Below are positions 53,434 through 61,687 of a DNA stretch of 64,000 nucleotides, in pieces. Location of the stretch: contig OZ037884.1 of the NCBI GenBank assembly GCA_964035575.1, positions 434,001-498,000 on the forward strand, in the 5' to 3' direction. The notes under the pieces are model-generated. The model searched no databases. It worked only from the letters and a program-made list of their open reading frames with translations, and had not been told where the DNA came from. Origin of the DNA: Rhynchopus sp. YZ270_cl-10 (Eukaryota > Euglenozoa > Diplonemea > Diplonemida > Diplonemidae). Each line of letters begins with the position of its first letter. The first letter of the stretch is position 1. Made by a program: the position numbers and the translations under genes.

Positions 53434-54135
53434 ATGTCAGTTGCTTCACCCTCTGTTGGGTCGAAGCAAAGTGATCTCAAGGCTTCTGATGAAGCTGTTC
53501 CCGCCGCTTCTCCTGATACCCTCCCTTTCGCCGTCTGTGTCCTCAACGTCCACGGGTCTCTCAACGCTGGCGCGATAATGCGCACTGCGACCCTCTGTGG
53601 CTGCCGTAAAATGATAATTTTTGGACGCAGAAAATATGACAAACGGAGTGCGGTAGGCGCACAGCACTACATAGAGGTGGACCGGGTGTCAGGTCTGGAA
53701 GACCCTGAGTCCGCCCACGAACAGAAAACCCATTTGGAGAAGGAGGACTACAACCTGAGTGCCGAGGCGTTCTACGACTGCATGGTGGAAGGGGGGTATC
53801 TGCCGGTGTTTGTGGAGCAGTGTGCGGACAGTTTGGTTCTCTCTGACGTGAATGTGCTGCACATCCTAAAACAACCCGAGGTCGTCAGCGGTGCCCTCCT
53901 CCCCTGCCTCGTCTTTGGAAATGAACAGACCGGAATCCCACCCAACATCATCGCCACCCGCGCCCGTTTCCCCACCTCTTACGCAGTCGAGCTCCGCCAA
54001 CTCGGCCCCCTCGAGTCCTTCAACGTCAGCTCCTGTGCAAGCATAGTCCTCTATAGGGTAATGGAAACCTTCCTAACCTTCCTCCCACCCCCAGTACAAC
54101 AGAAACGAAATGAAACGCAAGCATCTGTAGAATGA
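53434..54135 (+). CDS. SpoU/TrmH-family RNA 2'-O-methyltransferase
   Basis: 233 residues from ATG. All three SPOUT knot motifs are visible. Motif 1 is NAGAIMRTATLCGC (about residues 44-57), with the Asn and Arg that contact RNA. Motif 2 is LVFGNEQTGIP (about 157-167), with the conserved Glu and Gly of the S-adenosylmethionine loop. Motif 3 is LGPLESFNVSSCASIVLYRVM (about 189-209), with the Ser-x-Asn-Val-Ser signature. The family transfers a methyl group from S-adenosylmethionine to a ribose 2'-OH of tRNA or rRNA and acts as a knotted dimer. The length suits a bare TrmH-like catalytic domain with a short polar N-terminus. The exact target (tRNA G18, another tRNA position, or mitochondrial rRNA) cannot be told from sequence. 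Confidence 0.9.
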   Translation: MSVASPSVGSKQSDLKASDEAVPAASPDTLPFAVCVLNVHGSLNAGAIMRTATLCGCRKMIIFGRRKYDKRSAVGAQHYIEVDRVSGLEDPESAHEQKTHLEKEDYNLSAEAFYDCMVEGGYLPVFVEQCADSLVLSDVNVLHILKQPEVVSGALLPCLVFGNEQTGIPPNIIATRARFPTSYAVELRQLGPLESFNVSSCASIVLYRVMETFLTFLPPPVQQKRNETQASVE

Positions 54136-54273
54136 AGGGATAGGAGAAGGGGTAATCCGTTCAAAGCTTTGCCAAAAAAGGTGTTTTTTTTGGTTCTACC
54201 ATGAGAAAAAAATACTGAAGAATTATACCTTTTCCTCCAAATTTTCCCCCTTTTGACCACAGTATTCAAATTT

Positions 54274-54334
54274 TCATCCAAATGGCCGGCATCGTACAGT
54301 GGGTTAGTTATTAGAGGTGCCTTCAACAATACCA
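54274..54334 (+). repeat. CATCGTA...GAGGTGCCT motif, copy 2
   Basis: TTTTCATCC, AAATGGCCGGCATCGTACAG, then AGAGGTGCCTTCAACA and a T9 run. Best compared with 59587-59646. Confidence 0.65.
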
Positions 54335-54360
54335 TTTTTTTTTAAACTCCCTTTCCCTCC

Positions 54361-54382
54361 CACACACACCCCCCCCCAACAG
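54361..54382 (+). promoter_or_regulatory. Candidate splice acceptor before the coiled-coil gene
   Basis: A C-rich tract ends in AACAG at 54382, 105 bp before the chosen ATG. Using it would exclude the low-complexity in-frame extension upstream and so supports the start at 54488. Confidence 0.35.
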
Positions 54383-54487
54383 GATACACAAACCACCCCC
54401 TTTTTTTTGGGGATAAAGGGAAAGTTTTCCCATTCTATTTCTTCCGCCTTCCTCCTCACTTCGTTTACAATTCCTCAATCTATTCCT

Positions 54488-56254
54488 ATGTTGGCAAGCA
54501 TGCCGCCCGAGGTGACTCCCTTAGGGTATCATCATGGGTGGACACCTTCTCCGGAAAGCCTATCGGGGTATCGCCAGCACCCTTCCCCGTATTATAGTGC
54601 TGTGGCGCCATCGCAGAGAATTGTTGCGAAGGTGGATTTGGGGTCGCCGTCGCCGTCTCCTCCGAGGCCGATTTCGCATTATCAGACTCAGATTGATATG
54701 ATTGCGGCAGAGGCGTCTGCGGCTGCGGCACAGAGTTTTAGACAGTCACCGCATACTTCACCTTTGAGGGTAAGGGAAGTGAGAGAGGAGTCTCCCCCAG
54801 TGGTAGTCCCGGTTGCGGTTCCGGTGCCGGTGCCGGTGGCGGTGCCGATGGGGGGGCCGTCTCCAGTAGTGCATCATCATCATCAGGCGGAAATGGCGGT
54901 GGCGCAGGATACGATTCATAGTATCGCAGCGCACAGTGCGACGAAGGATATGGTGCAGCAAGACGCCTTAGTGTCATTAGAGGCAGCGACGGAAGCATTA
55001 AGGGCAGAGTTGGTCGCAAGCAATGCTGCGTTATTGGAGGAGCGTGGGGCCTGTACGGTACTACAGAGGACCGTGGTGGAGTTGGAGGAGAGGCTCCGCC
55101 ACGCAGACCCAAAAGCAAATGAAGTCGTCATCCTGCGTGATGCAAACGCAGATTTACAGCATCGTCTCACCCAAGCTACTCACGACATGTTTTCGGAGCG
55201 GGAAGACGCAAAAAGAGAAAGTTCTCGTACCAAGCATCTCGACGACACCATTGCAATGTTAGAACGCGAACGGAACCGTCTTCGCGATGACAACATCCGT
55301 CTTCAAGAGGAGGTGTCATCCCTCCCACAGAAAGACGCAGAGGTGCGCCGTCTCACCCAAACCCTCGAATATGAACGCAAAAACAGACAATCCCCTACTC
55401 CACCCCAGAACACTACTGAGGAGGTCCGCACCACGGAAACCATTAGAGAAGTAGAGAAGATGATTCCTTGCAACCATGAAGAGGAAATGCAAAAACTCCG
55501 CCTCCAAATCTCCGGACACGAAGACGAACTTCGCCGCAGCGACGCAATCCATGCCAGACAGTGCAACGACCTGATCGCTAACATAGAGGAAGCAAGAGCA
55601 CAGAGGGATTCTTATGTCATTGAAATCGACCGTCTCCGTGCAGAGTTGGAGCGTTTGCAGGCTATTGTTGACTCTGTTAGTGGAATGGGGAATGACTCTC
55701 TTGCACTACGCAGAGAACGCGACTTCGTAAACGACGATCTTCGCGCCGCAAAACTTGAAATCGAAAAACTAAAACGTGAAATCCAACGTCTAAAAGAAGG
55801 GTGGAACCGCTCTGCTATAGAAGACGGCATGCGTGGTGGAGAGACAAGACAAGCGTTTGAAGACCTTCGGAGGGCCTACGAAGAGTTGCTTGCGAAGAAC
55901 GATGTGTACAGACGCCAGCTCCGTCAGGCCACCATCGACTTCAAGGAGTTAGAGGAGCACACTGCGAGAGTGGAAGGCTCGCTAAACACCACTGCAGCGG
56001 CGCATGGAAACAGCGCAGGGAGTCTTAGACAGAGCAATGCAGGGCTGCAAAATGTCAACAACAGGATTCGTCAAGCATCAAATATCCTTACCACAGCAGA
56101 AGGCAATATGCGGAGAGTAGTCCCCGTAGTGCCACGGCAGGAAAAGCGGGTGGCCCAGGACGTCCTCCGCTCCATCCAGCAATCCGTCAAAGTCCTCGGC
56201 GGCTCAGGGAGTACACGCTCCCCATCAGGTTCTCCTGCGCGGAGAAGACTGTGA
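54488..56254 (+). CDS. Coiled-coil protein
   Basis: 588 residues from the ATG that follows the acceptor-like site; the frame is open further upstream, but those residues are Pro/Phe/Thr low-complexity. Residues 1-130 are Pro/His/Val-rich, including a PVAVPVPVPVAVP run and a HHHH stretch. From about 145 to 520 the sequence is a long heptad-type coil rich in Glu, Arg, Leu and Ala (for example LEIEKLKREIQRLKEG and IDRLRAELERLQAIV), with short breaks. The C-terminal 60 residues are basic and Ser/Gly-rich (GGSGSTRSPSGSPARRRL). This architecture is common in cytoskeletal, basal-body and vesicle-tethering proteins, but I recognise no named family. It lies 352 bp after the methyltransferase, the shortest gene spacing in the window. 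Confidence 0.75.
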   Translation: MLASMPPEVTPLGYHHGWTPSPESLSGYRQHPSPYYSAVAPSQRIVAKVDLGSPSPSPPRPISHYQTQIDMIAAEASAAAAQSFRQSPHTSPLRVREVREESPPVVVPVAVPVPVPVAVPMGGPSPVVHHHHQAEMAVAQDTIHSIAAHSATKDMVQQDALVSLEAATEALRAELVASNAALLEERGACTVLQRTVVELEERLRHADPKANEVVILRDANADLQHRLTQATHDMFSEREDAKRESSRTKHLDDTIAMLERERNRLRDDNIRLQEEVSSLPQKDAEVRRLTQTLEYERKNRQSPTPPQNTTEEVRTTETIREVEKMIPCNHEEEMQKLRLQISGHEDELRRSDAIHARQCNDLIANIEEARAQRDSYVIEIDRLRAELERLQAIVDSVSGMGNDSLALRRERDFVNDDLRAAKLEIEKLKREIQRLKEGWNRSAIEDGMRGGETRQAFEDLRRAYEELLAKNDVYRRQLRQATIDFKELEEHTARVEGSLNTTAAAHGNSAGSLRQSNAGLQNVNNRIRQASNILTTAEGNMRRVVPVVPRQEKRVAQDVLRSIQQSVKVLGGSGSTRSPSGSPARRRL

Positions 56255-56403
56255 TAGTGTTTTTTTTGTTTTTGGGGATCCAAAAGTGCGATCTATTGTA
56301 CCAAAAGGTACAATGTTTATGGTTTTGTATTTTTTTCAAGTCAATTTGTTGGGTAATTTTTTGAATATTTCCCATTTTTTTTTTTGTATGAGAACAACAA
56401 AAT

Positions 56404-57024
56404 CAGGGTCCTAGCTTGGTTTTGGAAAAAAATGCCAAATCTGGGTCAGAATTTTTTTTTTGGGTCAGCAGAGGTTTTGATCCTTGGGGGGCTTGTCTTG
56501 GCTTTTTTGGGTTTTCCGAGCTCTACCCTCACTGTGGTGGGGTCATTTCAGAAAAATGGACAAGTTCTTGACTGATACAAATTTTGGCCACTACGACTAG
56601 TGAGTTGCTCACAACGTTAAGTGGAACGCTACTATAACCATAAAAATCACTCCCCGTTCATAGATCACCCAACACAAAATATATAAAATGGCGCCGCAGG
56701 CGAAAAAAATTAGGGTACGGTGTAAAAATGTAGCTTTTTACACCACAGAGTCACTCTACGAACCCTTTTTTGCGGAGCAAAAAAGGAAAAATGGCGCCGC
56801 AGGCAAAAAAAATTGGGTCCAGCCCTGGACGGTGCCGATTTTTTTGTCGATATTTTTTTTCTTACCCCAGAAAAGGTGGTGGCCCCCCCCCCCCCAAAGA
56901 GGGGAAAAAATCAGAATTTCCCAATTTCCAAATTAATTAATTCCTTTTTTTTTTTTTTTTCGTGGGTCGCGACCCAGGCACTTGGGTCAGCTTGACCCAC
57001 TGACCCAGGCAAGCTAGGACTCTG
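56404..57024. mobile_element. 621-bp hAT-like element, TSD AACAAAAT
   Basis: The ends CAGGGTCCTAGCTTG and CAAGCTAGGACTCTG are inverted with one mismatch and flanked by AACAAAAT on both sides (56396-56403 and 57025-57032). The interior has two ATGGCGCCGCAGGC boxes and the CCCTTTTTTGCGGAGC segment shared with 36775-37313, plus TGACCCA / TGGGTCA repeats at the right end. No transposase. Confidence 0.93.
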
Positions 57025-57032
57025 AACAAAAT

Positions 57033-57379
57033 TCATTTTTTTTTTTTTTTTAGATTCCCATTTTTTTTTTTTTTTAGATCCCACCCCCCAGTGTTGGTGA
57101 TGCAGTACTCGAAATATATTGGATGTCTTTGGACTTCAACCATATTTGGAAGTATTGTAGTTGCTTTTTGTACAGTTTGTGAGCCCTGTGTAGTCAAGGT
57201 TGTGGGGGAAAAATATTATAAAGGGCGGTTTATTTGCGAAAACGCTGTTTACTGTATCCTAGCCTATTCGAAAAAAGGTGTTATTTTTGAGTGTAGAATG
57301 TACCTATTTGAAGGGGCAATGCGTAGATACAACAGCAGCAACAACAACAAAAACTAAAGGCCTTTTTTTTTCGGCCAAG
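57033..57379. other. Intergenic stretch
   Basis: An 88-codon + frame (57091-57357) with a Cys/Val-rich start is present, but it ends in an Asn run and has no recognisable features. I do not call it a gene. Confidence 0.4.
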
Positions 57380-57440
57380 ATTGAGTACAGACCCTAGTTT
57401 TTCCATCTTGATGGGTCCGTTAGGCGATTGTCGAAACTAC
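57380..57440 (+). repeat. GAGTACA...GATTGTCG motif, copy 2
   Basis: TTGAGTACAGACCCTAG, then CCATCTTGATGGGTCCGTTA and GGCGATTGTCGAAACTAC followed by A9. Copy 1 is at 40627. Confidence 0.6.
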
Positions 57441-57449
57441 AAAAAAAAA

Positions 57450-57616
57450 TAGTGGAGCACACTCTAGGGTGGCTACACTAATACAACCAAGTTTTCAAAA
57501 AAAACAAAAAAAAAACGTACGTCAAAATACGACAAAAAATACGACAGTGGAGATTGCACAACTGTGGCAACACAACCCGAGGCAACTACACTACTCCAAC
57601 AATTTATCAAAAAAAA
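57450..57616 (+). repeat. Two GTGGAG units with poly(A) tails, best copies
   Basis: Unit 1 (57451) is AGTGGAGCACACTCTAGGG ... CTACACTAATACAACCAAG then an A-rich tail. Unit 2 (57544) is AGTGGAGATTGCACAACTG, GGCAACACAACCCGAGGCAA, CCAACAATTTATC and an A-run. Unit 2 is also the uninterrupted form of the site hit by the 43.4-kb hAT-like element. Confidence 0.75.
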
Positions 57617-59586
57617 GAAGAAACATATAATAGTGAATCGATGTTAAAAAAGAAGGATGTCACAACCCCCCTTTTTTTTTTGTATTTTAAAATTTCTTTT
57701 TCAATATATCACCTCTTTCGTTTGCAAAGGATGCATTGTGTAGCGTTCTCAGTCAAACATCTTCCCCCCTTCTCCCCCTCTCCCCCTCTTCCCTAGAACA
57801 CCCCATCCCCCCTACCGTTTGGAAATGTGACCTATATTCCCCTTCCCCTTTCCCGTTTCTTTTCCCACAATCCCTGCAAAAAAAGAAAAAAAAAAATAGC
57901 TATTTTTTTATCACCCGTTACGGCGCATTTTGTGAAAATGCAACAAAATACCCATCGAGTTTTCTGTTAGAATCTCTCTCGCAAAAACCAATTTGTAATA
58001 AAATACAAAAAATGGCAGCACCTCCCTACCTGGTGGTGTTCTTGTTTCATGCAGACGCTGTTGGGGTGATTGGGTGGGTGTGGTTGAAAGCATGCGTGGG
58101 TAGCTCCTGAGAGCGGCACGTTGTCCAGGGGGATGTGAGTGTGGGTGGGGTGGTGCCCTTCTCTAGACAACGAGGTACGTACAGTTTGCAAAGCTTTTCG
58201 TTGGGTGATGTCGTGAGGCTTACGCTTTTCTTTGCTTTTCTTTGCAACCGATCGTAGCGCTTTTATCTTTGCATAGGTTTGGGTGGGGCTGTGGCTGCGC
58301 AGTTCTCTTATCATGTACACTGGCTCCCCGTTTTTTTACGCTGACGGATGGCAATGCACTCTGTTTTAACTACATTGTGTTTGGTAGCAGACCTACATCC
58401 GAACTGGATTCGCAAGAGCACGGTTTGTGGGGGATGAGCTTGGGGAGGGGGGGTGTGGGAGGGAGAGGGGGGTAGGAAGAAAGGCACGCGAGGTTCCTTC
58501 ATTGGTGCCGAATGTGTCTCGTGGTGTTGTGTTGTCAATGAGGCGGAGGTGATGGTCGGCCATGTGGGCAGACAGTCACGGCAGAGTAGAGGTAGTTTTT
58601 GAGGGGTGTGTTGTGCAGTGGATGTTCTTTAGTGATGTTGCATGCATTCAACGAGGGTTGTCATATGACATCATTTGGGTTGTCATTTACCTGACTCCGC
58701 ATCGTGGGGGGTTGAACAGGGGAAGGGAAGGAGGGGCTTGGTGCAAAGGGCTGTTGCGATGCTAGGATGGCGTGAGGTGAGGTGAGGTGATGAGACGAGA
58801 GGAGAAGAGGAAAGCCGTGGAGGGGCAGGTCTCACAGACGGATTCGGTTGTCCCATCACCCGCCCCTTTCAGATCGTTGAAGAGGAGTGGGGGGGATTTT
58901 TTGTTTTTGTTTTTTCCAAACGGTCTTGGTAGTGAGGTGAGCGATGGGCAGAGGGATGAGATTGAAGGATACAACAAAGGATCGGTCCTGACAGCCTTTT
59001 TTGCACGATGTGTTGCCGACACTTGTTGGAAAAACACTGTAGGTAGCGAAGGGGGAGCCGCCACGAACCCTTTACTGATTAACTGCTTAGTGGTTATGGG
59101 TTGTGTGCAGGGGTTTTGTGAGAGTGGCTGTTTGATGGCTCTTTACCACGAGGTTAGAATAGACAGTGGGAGGGGAAGGAGGGGGTACCATGTGTCACAA
59201 TGACGGACACAAAAACTTCAGAAGCAATGTGTTGGCTACAGTGTAGACCATCAGTTCTCTTCTAGGATAGGTTTGTTGAGGCAGGGGTTCCTATGTTGGT
59301 GCCGCCCCTTTCTTTTTCTTTGCCCACAACATTCTGGGATGTTTTTTTGCAAAAACATCAGGATTTTTTTTTTGCTGGAATCCTGAGTTTTCTGCGTCCG
59401 AGCGGAGAGGAGGAGGAGAGAAGAGAAGAGAAGAGGAGAGAAGAGAGGAGAGGCCATTTTCACCCTTCAAAATGTTTTCTCTTTTAATGCTGTTGTCTGC
59501 CTTCTTCTTTGATGGAACTGTGACCTGCATTTTGTTTTTTTTTCTTGGAGGAGCATCTACTGTTGGCCGCAGGGTACTTTATACTT
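57617..59586. other. Intergenic region, GC-richer than average
   Basis: About 2 kb with G/T-rich patches (58100-58700) and GA-rich tracts (59410-59450). No open frame has a recognisable domain, and no RNA gene was seen. Confidence 0.45.
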
Positions 59587-59646
59587 TCATCCGGATGGCT
59601 GGCATCGTACAGTGGGTCCGTCGGAGGTGCCTGCATCAACTACAGT
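59587..59646 (+). repeat. CATCGTACAG...GGAGGTGCCTGCATC motif, copy 3
   Basis: The fullest copy: CATCCGGATGGCTGGCATCG, then TACAGTGGGTCCGTCGGAGG and TGCCTGCATCAACTACAG, just before the foldback. Confidence 0.7.
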
Positions 59647-59679
59647 TTGTTTCCTTCTTAGAAGGGGGTGGGGGGGGAG

Positions 59680-60476
59680 TAGGGGGTTCCACCAAGGGCG
59701 TTTTGCTGTCCAAAACCCATTTTTTTGAAATTTCGGTGAAGAAACCCACTAAAATGGGCGTGCCTGGCCGCAAATCGCCCTGGGGATCACCCATATATCC
59801 CAATAAACCACCTGACGACCTTCACAGAGCATTTCTTTTCCGAAAAAAATTGATTTTTTGTGAAAAAAAGGCCAAAAACTGCGTCACGTTTGCGTCACGC
59901 TTGGTGACCAAAATTTAACACTTGCCAAGAAATTTCTCCAATCAGACAAAACTCCTTCTAAACACCCGAAAAACACTTCAGTCCGCATCTTCTGGGGTCC
60001 CGGGGTGGAAATGTATGGTTTTTACAGCTTTTAGGGGTCCTGGGAGGGTCCCAGACGTATTCAAGCGGTTCCGTCCCTCATGAATACGTCTGGGACCCTC
60101 CCAGGACCCCTAAAAGCTGTAAAAACCATACATTTCCACCCCGGGACCCCAGAAGATGCGGACTGAAGTGTTTTTCGGGTGTTTAGAAGGAGTTTTGTCT
60201 GATTGGAGAAATTTCTTGGCAAGTGTTAAATTTTGGTCACCAAGCGTGACGCAAACGTGACGCAGTTTTTGGCCTTTTTTTCACAAAAAATCAATTTTTT
60301 TCGGAAAAGAAATGCTCTGTGAAGGTCGTCAGGTGGTTTATTGGGATATATGGGTGATCCCCAGGGCGATTTGCGGCCAGGCACGCCCATTTTAGTGGGT
60401 TTCTTCACCGAAATTTCAAAAAAATGGGTTTTGGACAGCAAGTCCTTAAGGATTTCCTTATACGTGGAACCCCCTA
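59680..60476. repeat. 797-bp foldback C
   Basis: The arms begin TAGGGGGTTCCAC and end GTGGAACCCCCTA, and pair over about 380 bp around a centre near 60080 (GGTCCTGGGAGGGTCCCAGA and its inverse). The left arm lacks about a dozen bases near its outer end. The right arm holds the empty target site (GGGATATATGGGTG near 60350) of the Tc1 copy at 18695. Mirror open frames of 71 codons are by-products. Confidence 0.92.
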
Positions 60477-61687
60477 TGGGGGGGGAGGGGTTTGAGTGGT
60501 GAACGGTACGTACCCCCTTGAGTGGGGCGGAGAAGGTGGTAGGGGGTCCTCAGCTGCATGCCCTCATCCCCCAGGGGATTGGGGTGTTTTATTCTCACAG
60601 ACGGTTATCATGGGGGTAAGGAAAGAGGGTGGTCGGTCCACTTGCCTTGTTGTGTGCAGTGCGGCTTGCTAGGGGGGGAGGCATTGGTTGATGTTTGTGG
60701 GATGTTTGATGAGGGGGTGAACACATAACGACTGATGTGCATTCTTTTGTGTTGTAACAATCATCGCACCTGACTGTGTTGGGTTGTGGGAGAGTTTTGT
60801 TCTGTGTTGTTCCCGCAATAAAAGAGTGTACAGAAACAACGCACTGTGCATTGTATTCTCCTCTACCTTGCTTGGAAGATAACCTGGGGGGTCCTGCAAA
60901 ACCAGGCTTGGTGCAGTGTGTGTACGACGTTCGTAGCAAAGTGTTGTATTCGTTGTGGGTGGTAGGGGTGGGGAAGGAAGAAGTTTCACGGGAAAGGTGT
61001 TGAAACACGGTGCACCCACGCTTTCAGGATGCTGCGAAGCATGGCCAAATGTGGACGTGCCGCGAACACAGCAACGCCACCCACAACTTCGTAGCCTTTC
61101 AGCAGCATTCTCTGAATGTGGATGGCACGGATTTTTTTTGGTGAATGTGCGCCTAATTGCTGGTGACTCTATCTCTATCTCGATTTGTGGTCGATTTTTG
61201 AAAAAAAGGGGGGAACTGGCCATAGGCCCGCATTTTTGCTCCGATCGACCATTGATGTTCTGTTTCTTGCAGAAGTGGTGAACTTCAGCAAGGGGTAGTA
61301 GTATCAGCTTGAAATCCTTTTAGAGACAGGCACCACTACTGTTCCATAGTCCACACAGCTGCACTCCACGACATGCTAGGGGTAGATAGCACTGCATCCA
61401 CCTTGAGGTGTTTGCACACCCCTCAAATCCGCTTTCTTTCAGATGCAAACCACGACACCAAAATCGATGTAGCACTGCATGATTGAGGTCCTCCCCCCCA
61501 TGCACCGCCCAATATATACACTGTCAACACACAAAAAAAATTTTTTTCACCTCAACTTTCTCTCTTTTTGAGCCACCTTCCATAATACTTCGGCACTCCA
61601 CCCCCCATCCTCTTTCCACAGAACACATACAACACACCCATGTATTAGCAAACCCCTTAGAGTTTTTGTTTTGTGTTTCTGTGCAAA
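60477..61687. other. Intergenic region upstream of the last gene
   Basis: G/T-rich then C/T-rich DNA without a supported gene. A C/T tract with TTCCACAG at 61621 precedes the ATG by about 65 bp. Confidence 0.45.
61585..61621 (+). promoter_or_regulatory. Candidate splice acceptor before the last gene
   Basis: CCACCCCCCATCCTCTTTCC then ACAG at 61621. Positioned like those before the other + strand genes. Confidence 0.35.
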
